From: Nannobrachium achirus
Taxonomy: Eukaryota; Chordata; Actinopteri; Myctophiformes; Myctophidae
Reading direction: 5' to 3'
DNA: 64,000 nt
NCBI GenBank assembly: GCA_963921795.1
Contig: OY997641.1
Location: forward strand, 76,461,063-76,525,062
Under the pieces are notes generated by a model. That model had not been told where the DNA came from. It did not search any database and saw nothing but the letters and a program-made list of their open reading frames with translations. The translations under genes were made by a program, and so were the position numbers. Shown here one piece after another: positions 33,298 to 44,100 of the stretch; positions within the stretch are counted from its first letter, which is position 1, and each line of letters begins with the position of its first letter.

Positions 33298-34000
33298 TGT
33301 GGTGGAAATTCACAAAGGACTAGATACTCAATATGTATCAAGGAGAAGACAAACTCAGAATAAGTTGAAAGTCAAGTAGAAAAAAAAGTTTAATCCAAGC
33401 TGATCATGATCAGGACGAGACAACACTTTGTCCAAAGAATAAAGAAAACTCATAACCATGTAAAAGTATCAAATAAAACTATCCATGGACAGGGTCAGAG
33501 CACAAACTGACAATGAGAATGACAATGACAATCTGATGCAGGGTGAGCAGTCCTTATATACAATCTCTCAGGACTGTAGAACAAAGGTGCACCTGCATGG
33601 GAAACATCCTGGGTGAAAATGATAGATGTGGCATGGGGTCAGCATAGGTCATAAGTAATGTTTATCAGTACGGAAGGAGTGGAGACAGTCCCAAGGGACA
33701 GGGTGGGATGTTGCGGTTTACCTGTCGTCTCATATAACATGCGACTCGGGATTTCACCTAGCCAGGCGACTCTGGGGGTCCGGGGGTAAGTGAGAGACAA
33801 TGTTTGTTTTGTTTGGAACAGTGCCAGATGATCTACAGGGGAGAAGGCATTTTATCCGGTGACCGCTGCCACCCCTACTCTGTGTTAACCCAATCTGGGA
33901 ACTCATCATCAAAGAAGTGTGACACCCCTCGGTCTGTCTCTCTTCCTTTGACATACAGTTAACCTTATGTTGACACAGTACACTATATTTTGCCAGTACA
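33298..34000 (-). repeat. 3' LTR (element on minus strand)
   Basis: 703 bp, starting TGTGGTGGAAATTC on the plus strand and ending GCCAGTACA. Compared with the 5' LTR it lacks six bases near 33887. Confidence 0.95.
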
Positions 34001-34012
34001 TTCCCTCCTTTT

Positions 34013-36573
34013 AAACAATAATATTCTTATTGATTAACATACAAAATATATGGTTGATTAATACGTATGAAATAGATATACAATAACCCAAATGATAACA
34101 AAACCAAGCATACATAATAACCAATGTACTAATGACTAAATAAAATAACTAGAATGAATAATATAAATCACACATCTTCAGGAAAACACCTGTAATATCA
34201 TTTTATCAAACACATCACACTTAATACAAGTTTTAAGACATGTCATCATTGAAATACACAGAGAAATAGCAAGGGCTGTTTTTTTTCTCGAGGGGAAAGT
34301 CCCTCTAGGTTGTAGCGAGCTTTATGAATATACAAAGTAAGGAAACTTTATTATGGTTTTACACTGAATATTTACTGAGAACATAAAAGAGTAAAAAAAA
34401 CAAGAAACAACCCATTTGGAAGTAAGAGCCGTACATTCGGACAGATGTAATTCTAAATGTTGCAGTTAGGTGGTTGACAGAATGCTCACACAAGTGTCTC
34501 TTTCGTGGGCTCGTACCCAGAGAACGGCGTGACATAGTCAGGTACATAATTCAAATGGCGTAACCACAAACTGTCCTTCAGAGCCTCGGCGATCCAGTTG
34601 GTACCCGAACGGGTTGAGGTGGCCTTCGTTTAACCTTTGGTCAAAGACAGGCAGGTTGGTAGAGCGTTTGCAGCCTGCGGGCAGTGCCATTCGTAATAAC
34701 CTTGTAAAGTGTCATGGGCAGGTCTTTTGAGATGTACAAGAAAGAGCAGTGTACAGGTTAGGGTAGTGGTAACAGCACATAGCTGTGTTATGGAGGGACG
34801 GTGATATGGAGGAGCTTAATGCAAACTGCGACTTGAGAGCGCTGTCCTCACGTCATCCGTTGTTGTGTCGCCAAACACCTCCTCCTCGCCCTCCTTTTGT
34901 CCTTCCATTGGTGGCGGTGGGCGGTAGCACTTGCAGTGGGACGTGTGGATCCTGGTGTTCCCTCAGTTACCTTGATGGCGATGTAGGTGATTAACAGCAC
35001 CTGGAACAAATTTTGAACAGATACATAGCTGCCGATGGCAGCCGAAAGCAATACCCAATATCTGAGTCCCCGGAAGATGAGCCGCCACAGGCCAATTCTA
35101 GGTCAGCGTCTAGGAGGGGTCATCCCTCAGGTCAATCCTAGGAATGCAAGCAGCGTTAACAGTTTGGAGACAATTATGATCAAGCAATTCTGCGTCAACA
35201 GTGAATTCCTGTTTAACAAGGGTGCACATCTCTATGTTAATAGGAAGTAGTAAGCAACATAGCAGGCTTAAGAACATTGCAACATTTCACAGTGATATTA
35301 GACATGCAAAGCAATGGTGTGTTATAGCATAGCCAACGTGGCAGTGACAGGTGGCACATTTTAGAGTCATTAAGCAACAGCGAAACAGCATGGAGTGCAT
35401 ACACAGTCAGGTGCAAATAACACAAAACCACGTGAGGCACTCACAGGCCATCCACGTAAAACAACAATACTATCTAGGTCTGCCTTTAAAGCAGCGTTAA
35501 AGAGAGAAGGAACGTTGCAAGAACCCTTGGCTAGTCCAGGTATTACCTTGGAAGATGAACTCAACCCAAGACTGACTCGCCTCATCCGCTGGACACTATG
35601 AAAAGGATTCAAGAAGTTAATGGTACAACACTCTGGTGTTATTTGGGCGAGGATGGTGTATGCATTTGGCTCCACAGCTACCCTCTCAAAGACGGCACTG
35701 TTCGCATCATGCGGGTCCTCTCAGAATCTCCATGCGGTGGGTTTCTCCCTCGACAGGTGCCTTATAGACAAGTAAAATTGATTCATCACAAGGAACAATC
35801 ACTGCTGCAGCTAGAAAAGATTGAAAACAGGCCTGTAAGTGCTCTTGGGTGTAAAGACACCCGGTCCAGTGTGTCCTCGTCATCTGTCAGTGTCACAGTC
35901 CCAACTACCATGTTTAGACCCATTTTGAAAAACCTTCTGCTCTAAGATTGTAGCAGTTTGTATTTTAGGGTCATATAGCTAGTGAAATGTTAAAAGTAGT
36001 CCAACTTTACTTAATTAAAGGTATCAACACTGCAATATATAAATAATCTGTTACAAAATAAGTTCTTCTAAATTGTATGGATGTGACATATTCACATACT
36101 AATAGGTGCTTATTGGCATGGGAGCATTGATAAACATAAAGGGATTAGAGCCTGTATAAAACATGCACTTCCTGCATCTAAATATAGATCAGCGGTTAGA
36201 ATGAAGAAATACATTTTAAAATCTGCCAAGTTATTCCCCGTTACACCCTTTTTTTTTTTTTTTTTTTTTTTTAAGCATTGTTTATTTACCGTGCGTGGTT
36301 ATTCACCCTGTCAACATTAACCAATAATCTACATTTTGGGACATGGTTATTTCAGACCTTCCATCTAGCATAGGTCCCCTTTTCAGCGGTATCATCATTT
36401 TGAACGTTTTCTACGGCATCAATTACATCACAGACTTACTTGGTCAATAGTTTCCTGGCTTAAGTGTGTTGGTTGCATGGCTGTATGTTTGTGTTGTCAC
36501 CTGAACTTTCCCTGACGCAGTGCAAAGCAGAAAGGACTTCCCCAGGCCCGGATTGCAACACCTGGTCAGGCCA
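34013..36573. other. Gag-to-LTR interval of the LTR element; pol not found
   Basis: AT-rich near the LTR, with a 25-base T-run (A-run on the element's strand) at about 36249-36273. No minus-strand frame longer than about 100 codons and none of the RT or integrase motifs were seen. A plus-strand frame lies at 35598-35945. Confidence 0.6.
35598..35945 (+). CDS. Hypothetical ORF, antisense to the LTR element
   Basis: A 115-codon frame from MKRIQEVNGTTLWCYLGEDG to the stop overlaps by four bases (ATGA) the end of another plus-strand frame at 35395-35601. It is not low-complexity and has normal amino acid composition. It runs opposite to gag inside the region where pol should be. It could be a captured gene fragment or a chance frame. 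No family recognised and no promoter evident. Confidence 0.2.
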   Translation: MKRIQEVNGTTLWCYLGEDGVCIWLHSYPLKDGTVRIMRVLSESPCGGFLPRQVPYRQVKLIHHKEQSLLQLEKIENRPVSALGCKDTRSSVSSSSVSVTVPTTMFRPILKNLLL

Positions 36574-38658
36574 TCAATCAGCCTGGACACACCCACCTCT
36601 CCTGTCGTCTCTGTCGTCTCTATCGTCTCTGCGTCCCTCTCTCCTCTCTCTGGGCCGGCCGCTGGGCGGCTCCGGACAGTCGTTTCGCCAGTGGCCCTGG
36701 CGACCACAGTTGTGGCAGTACCCTTGCTTCCACAAACATTCGTTTCGCCAGTGCCCTTGGTGACCGCAGTTATGGCAGCTCCCTGGCTCCCAGAGTCCTT
36801 CGTCGTGGTCAGCGTTGTGGCTATTGTCAGAGCCATCATCAGAGCTACCGTGGCCTCTCCTTTTCCAGCCTCTGTTTCCCCTGCCTCCTCCGCGGACGGA
36901 GTTGTGAATCAGTTGGAGCATACCCTTCTCCATCGTGGCCTCTATCTTCTTCTTTGCTCTGACAGCCTTATCATTAATTACCTGTTCATAATGTTCAGCA
37001 TGTGCTACACAATCAGCAAGTGTCGCAGTAGACCAGCCAACAAACTTTTGTTTAATTTCAGTTGAAATGTCCGGACGGAGGTTGGCTATGAAGTGGCTTC
37101 TCAGATGTGCCTCATATGGTGTAATCGGAATGACCCCCAGCTGGCCAGTAGGAATGCCACTGTTGATCCTGAATGCAGTTGTCAGACGGTCGAGGAAAAC
37201 TTTGACTGGCTCGTCCGGTCTCTGTAGACAACCAGTCATTGCATTCACGTCCATCCTAGCTGGGTATTTCTCCCTAATGCTGTCACACAGAGCTCTCAAA
37301 TAAGCCCTAAACTGGATGTTGTGGTGTGAGTCATAGTCGGCTTCTCTCAGGCGGACGTCTCGGGCTGGCCATCCGTCTGGCCTGACATTATTCCAAATAG
37401 TTCCCCCCTCTCTCTGTACGATCACACGCTGGAGCTCGTGAAGTGTGGGTTTCACATAGCGTACAGTGTCTGCGAGCTCTGTGGCGTATATCTCACCATT
37501 GTTCTCAAGTTTAGGCAGGTGGGAGAACACCTGGGCCATCTCGTTGATTGCCTGTGCACGATAAACAAGAGAGACACCTACCGGGCCCTGTACTTCCACC
37601 ATAGGCATGGTAGTGCGAGCTGGAATTATGTCCTCACCTTCTTCTTCCTGGCACATGTGGCTGGGAGTGTCATCTCTCTCGTCAAGCATCTCACTCCTCC
37701 CTCCGACGGCACCTTTCAGGAAACACGTGTTCTGGTCCCATTGTTCAGCACTTGGGCGACGCTGCATTCTCTGTCTCTCTCTCAAACGTGTGTGTCCATA
37801 AGGACCAGAGTCAGGGCTGGAGCCCCAAACTGCATCAGCATAACCAGGAGGGGCTTGGTAGTTGGGGGGTGCCCTGGGGAGTGACTGCGGAAGCGGGTGT
37901 ATTTCTTCTCGGCCAGGCGGGGCAGGCGTCATGACCATAGGCACTGAGTCATGACGTGTTTGATCCCAACCTGGGCTACTGGGCGGTGGTCGAGACAGCA
38001 GTGGAATGAGGGGGGGCTGGAGTTGGGGGGTGCTCTGGGCAAAACCTTCTCTCAGCGTCTCCATCATGCTGGTAATGTCTCTCTGTAGTGCAGCACGGAG
38101 GTCAAAGGGGTTAGGAGCGGATGCCCCTGAAGCCGACGCCCCTCCTTCTCCCGATGATGTGGCAGTGGCTATGGCTGGATGTGCGTCGGCATACAGGCTG
38201 TTGGGGGTGGAGGCCGCTACGGGAGGGTGCTGGGGAGGCTCTTGGCTGGAGGAACTGGACGAGGAGGAGGCCGTTGAAGTCGTAGGTGATGGTGACGGTG
38301 GTGGCGGCGGTGGAGGGCTGGCTCCTGGCTGGGCAGCAGGTGGGGGTGCGAGCGGTGTGCAATCCAGTTCTGGGTCCACCCTTGAACAAGAAAGCAAAGC
38401 AGAACCAGTGCTGGGGTTACTTGCTCTTTGATAACCCCCTCTCAACATGCTTCTTTCCCTACTCTCTGCGACCTCTCTCCACTCAGAATAAGCCTTCCAG
38501 TTTGCAACAAACCTTTTTCCTTTCTCTCTCTCTCTATCCTTCAGTCTGGACTTGAGTTTGTCTAGCTGAGCTAAACTAAAACTTCCTCCCTCAGGGAATC
38601 CCAAATCATCAATCCAAACCTTTATTTGTGCTAAATTATTGGGGTCCCTGTCCCACAT
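36574..38658 (-). CDS. gag: Gag-like polyprotein of the LTR element
   Basis: A 694-codon intact frame. The N-terminal 75 residues are charged and matrix-like. A Pro/Ser-rich linker follows, with PPNY and PPGY near residues 264-273, which are PPxY late-domain-type motifs that recruit the ESCRT machinery. A capsid-like region at about 380-600 contains a DEPVKVFLDRLTTAF segment resembling the major homology region. Two CCHC zinc knuckles (CX2CX4HX4C) sit at about 628-641 and 648-661, and the tail is rich in Arg and Asp. Two knuckles, TG...CA LTRs and a 4-bp duplication suggest an endogenous retrovirus relative, but without pol the class is open. The frame shows no breaks. The first ATG is at 38656-38658; the open frame extends about 14 codons further upstream. 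Confidence 0.87.
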   Translation of the reverse strand: MWDRDPNNLAQIKVWIDDLGFPEGGSFSLAQLDKLKSRLKDREREKGKRFVANWKAYSEWREVAESRERSMLRGGYQRASNPSTGSALLSCSRVDPELDCTPLAPPPAAQPGASPPPPPPPSPSPTTSTASSSSSSSSQEPPQHPPVAASTPNSLYADAHPAIATATSSGEGGASASGASAPNPFDLRAALQRDITSMMETLREGFAQSTPQLQPPLIPLLSRPPPSSPGWDQTRHDSVPMVMTPAPPGREEIHPLPQSLPRAPPNYQAPPGYADAVWGSSPDSGPYGHTRLRERQRMQRRPSAEQWDQNTCFLKGAVGGRSEMLDERDDTPSHMCQEEEGEDIIPARTTMPMVEVQGPVGVSLVYRAQAINEMAQVFSHLPKLENNGEIYATELADTVRYVKPTLHELQRVIVQREGGTIWNNVRPDGWPARDVRLREADYDSHHNIQFRAYLRALCDSIREKYPARMDVNAMTGCLQRPDEPVKVFLDRLTTAFRINSGIPTGQLGVIPITPYEAHLRSHFIANLRPDISTEIKQKFVGWSTATLADCVAHAEHYEQVINDKAVRAKKKIEATMEKGMLQLIHNSVRGGGRGNRGWKRRGHGSSDDGSDNSHNADHDEGLWEPGSCHNCGHQGHWRNECLWKQGYCHNCGRQGHWRNDCPEPPSGRPRERREGRRDDRDDRDDRRGGCVQAD

Positions 38659-38969
38659 GAGCTTGAACTTTGGGTTTGTTTCAAATCCCTTTGATCTTTA
38701 GATATGGATTTCCCCATAATGAACAGTAGAGAAATACACTTTATAAAACAGAAGTAATAAAACAAATGCTGTTTTTTTTTCTTTTTTTTTTTTTTTAACA
38801 ATTAATAGGACAACAATAATATCGGATAGCAGCAGTCCCAATAGTGATGTTTTGGGACAATAATAGCAGCAATACCAATAGAGTTTTTTTTTTTGTTTTT
38901 TTTTGACAATAATAGCAGCAATGTTTTTTTCTTTTATCAATTAATAATGAGAAGAAAATAATGAACAAT

Positions 38970-39003
<34 letters not shown>

Positions 39004-39545
39004 GCATATACACACGTGTGTATATATATACACATACACACATTCATCCATATACCTATATATTCACATTTCTTCAATTAACTAATAGAAAAAAGTAATA
39101 AAACAAATTGTATTCAGTGTTTCAATTAATTAAATAGTGAGAAGTAATAAATCAAATTGCATTCTGTGTGTTCTTCCTTTCACTTTTTTTTTAAATTATT
39201 ATTATTTAATAGTGAATGACTAATTAGACCATTTTAAATGTCTAATAAAATGTATTTGTGTTTTAATATAATTTATCTTAATATAATTACCAGCAATATA
39301 ACACTGATCATTTTGGCATCAATATAGCTCCAAGACAGTGAAGATCATTTTAAACACTAAATAATAATACTAATACGGGTAATAATAATAATAATTCCAC
39401 TACAGTGAAAATAGTTTTGGCAGTATTATAACTCCATTATAGTGAACAGTTTTGGCAATATAACTCCTGATAATGTTGGCACTACGAATAGCCCTAGCAC
39501 CCCACACTTTTTTTTTTTTTTTCTACAATAAGTCAGACAAATAAA
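38659..39545. other. AT-rich leader of the LTR element
   Basis: Strongly AT-rich with T-runs, repeated ACAATAATAGCAGCAAT-like motifs (38820-38935), (TA)n at 38971-38992 and CATATAC runs. No coding evidence. Confidence 0.6.
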
Positions 39546-39549
39546 AATG

Positions 39550-40056
39550 TCAAGTCAGTAGTCCAGTCGGGGAAAAGAGATAGTCAGGAGGAAGCCCCTG
39601 GTTTGGGGTAAAATGCGCAAGGTAATATTCAATTATATCAACGTGAGTATCGTGAACGTAGCGAAGCCCATCTGAGTGAGGGCTAAAAGTATGAAACTCA
39701 GAACCGATAAGAGTAGTGGAGTGTCCAGGAGGCAGAGAGCCTATATGGAAGCACGTCAAAGCAGCGAGAGCTTCGATGTCAAGCAACTCAAGCAAACAGA
39801 AGAAAACCGTATCCAAGACAATCCACCAACGGGAGTCTGTATAAGAATGGTATGGCATAAGCACACGGCTGCAACCACTGAAGTACCGCACAAGAATAAC
39901 GTAACCAAGAGTCCATATCACTAAAAAGAAAAGTAATAAAACGAGTAACAGGAGAGTGATAGATAACCAACCAACGAGGATTTGTGGCACAAAGGCACAC
40001 AGACAAGACAAAGTCTGGGTCCTTGGGGTCAAAATGATCACACAAATCTTCGACAA
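39550..40056 (-). CDS. Hypothetical leader ORF upstream of gag
   Basis: A 168-codon frame lies between the 5' LTR and gag on the element's strand. It has a long hydrophobic stretch near residues 29-57 (VGWLSITLLLLVLLLFFLVI) that could span a membrane. A second frame, 39788-40177 (129 codons), overlaps it in another phase, so at most one is likely real. An ORF before gag is unusual. No family recognised. Confidence 0.25.
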   Translation of the reverse strand: MSKICVIILTPRTQTLSCLCAFVPQILVGWLSITLLLLVLLLFFLVIWTLGYVILVRYFSGCSRVLMPYHSYTDSRWWIVLDTVFFCLLELLDIEALAALTCFHIGSLPPGHSTTLIGSEFHTFSPHSDGLRYVHDTHVDIIEYYLAHFTPNQGLPPDYLFSPTGLLT

Positions 40057-40469
40057 GGGCTAAAGGCATGACCTTATGGCTGGCACTGAGACACAGATTT
40101 CCAACCTGTCGACAGGCATTTTTTTTCCTGTGCAGATTCCACACCGCAACTTTTAACGATGTGAACGTCTTCAACACCGCCCAGACTAAGGTGCTGGGTT
40201 AACCCTAACGTGCTTACCATGTTCCACGCCAAACGTGGCCAACCAGGCTATAACATAAACAGCCGTGTGAGCTACACTCCGTATATGAACATCCCACCTA
40301 GGTTCCCAAAGATTCCAGCGCTGACCCCCACCAACCCCTCCTTGGCGAGTCGAATAATTTTGCAGCCGCAGATGGGGAGGTATGGCAGAGAAAACTCTGG
40401 GTGATCAATCAGGAACCGCACCACGCATCCGCGACGTCCAGTCGTGGAATCCCACTTCGACAACAGAAA

Positions 40470-41178
40470 TGTGGTGGAAATTCACAAAGGACTAGATACT
40501 CAATATGTATCAAGGAGAAGACAAACTCAGAATAAGTTGAAAGTCAAGTAGAAAAAGAAGTTTAATCCAAGCTGATCATGATCTGGACGAGACAACACTT
40601 TGTCCAAAGAATAAAGAAAACTCATAACCATGTAAAAGTATCAAATAAAACTATCCATGGACAGGGTCAGAGCACAAACTGACAATGAGAATGACAATGA
40701 CAATCTGATGCAGGGTGAGCAGTCTTTATATACAATCTCTCAGGACTGTAGAACAAAGGTGCACCTGCATGGGAAACATCCTGGGTGAAAATGATAGATG
40801 TGGCATGGGGTCAGCATAGGTCATAAGTAATGTTTATCAGTACGGAAGGAGTGGAGACAGTCCCAAGGGACAGGGTGGGATGTTGCGGTTTACCTGTCGT
40901 CTCATATAACATGCGACTCGGGATTTCACCTAGCCAGGCGACTCCGGGGGTCCAGGGGTAAGTGAGAGACAATGTTTGTTTTGTTTGGAACAGTGCCAGA
41001 TGATCTACAGGGGAGAAGGCATTTTATCCGGTGACCGCTGCCACCCCTACTCTGTGTCTCAGTTAACCCAATCTGGGAACCCATCATCAAAGAAGTGTGA
41101 CACCCCTCGGTCTGTCTCTCTTCCTTTGACATACAGTTAACCTTATGTTGACACAGTACACTATATTTTGCCAGTACA
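40470..41178 (-). repeat. 5' LTR (element on minus strand)
   Basis: 709 bp, nearly identical to 33298-34000. No TGG-starting primer binding site directly abuts its inner end (TTTCTGTTGTCGAAG on the minus strand); the nearest TGG-starting candidate is about 18 bases further in, within a small GTGGGATTCCAC hairpin. Confidence 0.95.
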
Positions 41179-44100
41179 CCGGACATGTAATTATTGCAAT
41201 TGTCATGTTAACATCGATCCGGCTACTCTGTTCGGTGTGCCCAACTGAGGACTGCCTCGCGCTTAAACCTAAACCGCGAGACCATAACACAGGTTGAAAA
41301 CCACAGCCTCCCCAGGACCCCCTATAGATAAATTATTTCCATTCCCCCACTAGCTCCTCCTGACCACAGGAGGTAGCCAACACACCAGTCCATGGCCCGA
41401 TGTCAACAGAAAATGTGACCTCCTCCCCACCTGCCATTACAACATAGGACAGCATGTCAAAATCCCCCTCTGGCCTGCTACAAGATCACCACTCTCCTGA
41501 TGTACAGTAGGGGGCGACAACATGACCTGTTCCCCACACCTAATCAAGACTTGAAGAAGTCCACTGCTTCCTGCTTACCTGAGCATGCCAGAGTATGCCA
41601 CAATTTGAAGCAGAACAACACAAGACTTCGACCTCCTGAACAACAACAACTGAGTAAGTAGAATATGGATACATTTGCTTGACACACACATTAGAACACT
41701 ATGTGCTAGTTCATAGAATATGCCACAATCTGAATTAAATCCAGCACAGGACTTCAAACTCCTGAACAACAACATCTGAGCATGTAAACATGAACTCAGT
41801 GAAACCTTTATGTAAAGTTTTATACATTTAGTGAACACATACACTTTGGAACATTATGTACCAGTATTATAGACCATGCCACGAATTGAATCAGACCCAA
41901 CACAAGACTTCAACCTCCTGAACTACAACACCAGAGTAAGTAAACATGTACCCAGTAAAAATTTAATGTGAATCTCTACATTTAGTTGACACATATCTTA
42001 GGACATTTTGTACTTTTTAGACTGTCCCCAAACCCCAACTTATCCCAAACACAACTCGATTCCCTGCGTGTGACATGTTGCATGCCAGCAGATCTGCCAC
42101 TTCCCATTGTTACATTAATTCCCAACCCAGTGCTGATGGCCACCCGACTGACATATACCGCAAGCTTGTACATCTACTACCTCCCCCAAACTCATTCCAC
42201 CATGCGAACGTCGGAGCGAATTGCGACATGTCGCGAGCTTGTAGATCTGCTACCCTTCCAAACCACCACGCCATAATATGTTTTATTGACCTTGGGACAC
42301 ACGGAGGAATTTGATCTACTCCTCCGGGCAGCCAGTGTGGAGAGCGTATAGTTTTAAAGGCCTGAAACGTTCTGAGAAGCACTGGTAACTACTGATGAGT
42401 GTGTTCTGAAATTATCACTGATCTGAGTAATTTTTAAATGAGGCCCAGGGATATATAAAACACCTCCCCTAAACATACATCCCTCAGGGCCTCTTAGGCT
42501 TACAGAACGATGTGTTCTACTGCGCGACAACCCAACAGGACCACCGCAATGAAAAGGTTTCTCCGACTCGCAACAACTCAACAAAACAACCGCAATGAAA
42601 GGGCTTCTCTGAACATTGGACTGAACTCAGTGTGGATGGACGGAGCGACATGACCCCCCAAACAAACCCCCCCCCCCCCCCTACCAGCCACATCCCCACC
42701 TCCCAGTAGGTTGCTGTCAGTGATAGTGCATCTCCCAGGGTTTCCAAAGCGGTGCCACACTACATTTTTCCTTTTTAATTCTTTCCTTTTCAATTTTTCA
42801 ATTTTTCAATTTTTCTATTCCCTTTTCCTTTTTCCTTTTGGTGGGCACGCTGAGGTACCAAGATGGAGTCTCTCCTCAGAAGAAAAACAAAGCCCGATCC
42901 TGCAGCAACCTAACAAAACCCCACCCCCCCACCCCAATCATCAAGACTGATGATACACGAAAGAAGAATAAGAAGACCCATAAAACTATACCCAACCCCA
43001 ACCCTAACCCTGAACTTTAGGCCCAGAAAACTATGCCTAACCCTAACCCTAAACCTAAACTTTAGGCCCACAAAACCATACCTAACCCTAACCCTAAACC
43101 CAAACCTTAGGGAAATGGGGTTGCACCGTGGTATCGTATGCAGGTACATCTTCGAGGTGCTGATTTGTACTTGCATTATGTATACAAAGTCTTCTCCGGC
43201 TCCCTCTCTCTCCCCCCAGGCGACATTCACCCCACCATCCCTCAAATCAAGAACCTAGCCCCAACTCCAACCCTCCTGATGTGACCATTGACTGCCCCTT
43301 GGCACAGGCTGTGTGTCTTAAACCCGTGTGCATGGTAGTGCATCTTGTTCCTTGGTCCAGAGCCTGACCGGACATGTAATTATTGCAATTGTCATGTTTA
43401 CATCGATCCGGCTACTCTGTTCGGTGTGCCCAACTGAGGACTGCCTCTGCGCTTAAACCTAAACCACAAGACCATAACACAGGTTGAAAACCACAGCCTC
43501 CCCAGGACCCCCTATAGATAAATTATTTCCATTCCCCCACTAGCTCCTCCTGACCACAGGAGGTAGCCAACACACCAGTCCATGGCCCGATGTCAACAGA
43601 AAATGTGACCTCCTCCCCACCTGCCATTACAACATAGGACAGCATGTCAAAATCCCCCTCTGGCCTGCTACAAGATCACCACTCTCCTGATGTACAGTAG
43701 GGGGCGACAACATGACCTGTTCCCCACACCTAATCAAGACTTGAAGAAGTCCACTGCTTCCTGCTTACCTGAGCATGCCAGAGTATGCCACAATTTGAAG
43801 CAGAACAACACAAGACTTCGACCTCCTGAACAACAACAACTGAGTAAGTAGAATATGGGCCCAGTGAAACTTAATGATTAGTTATATAAATTTGCTTGAC
43901 ACACACATTAGAACACTATGTGCTAGTTCATAGAATATGCCACAATCTGAATTAAATCCAGCACAGGACTTCAAACTCCTGAACAACAACATCTGAGCAT
44001 GTAAACATGAACTCAGTGAAACCTTTATGTAAAGTTTTATAAATTTAGTGAACACATACACTTTGGAACATTATGTACCAGTATTATAGACCATGCCACG

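Larger units (their letters stand above)
33298..41178 (-). mobile_element. LTR retroelement (endogenous retrovirus-like), gag without recognisable pol
   Basis: This 7,881-bp insertion in the 2.2-kb satellite is flanked by an exact CCGG duplication (33294-33297, 41179-41182). LTRs of 703 and 709 bp begin TG and end CA and differ at only about seven sites and one 6-bp indel, so the insertion is recent. Minus orientation is set by gag and by a polypurine tract (AAAAGGAGGGAA on the minus strand, 34001-34012) next to the 3' LTR. The 2.6 kb between gag and the 3' LTR shows no protease, RT, RNase H or integrase frame. It appears to depend on proteins supplied elsewhere. Confidence 0.92.

Noticed and set aside
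34013-36573. Possible pol or env of the LTR element
   Set aside because: No RT, protease, RNase H or integrase motif and no long minus-strand frame was found.
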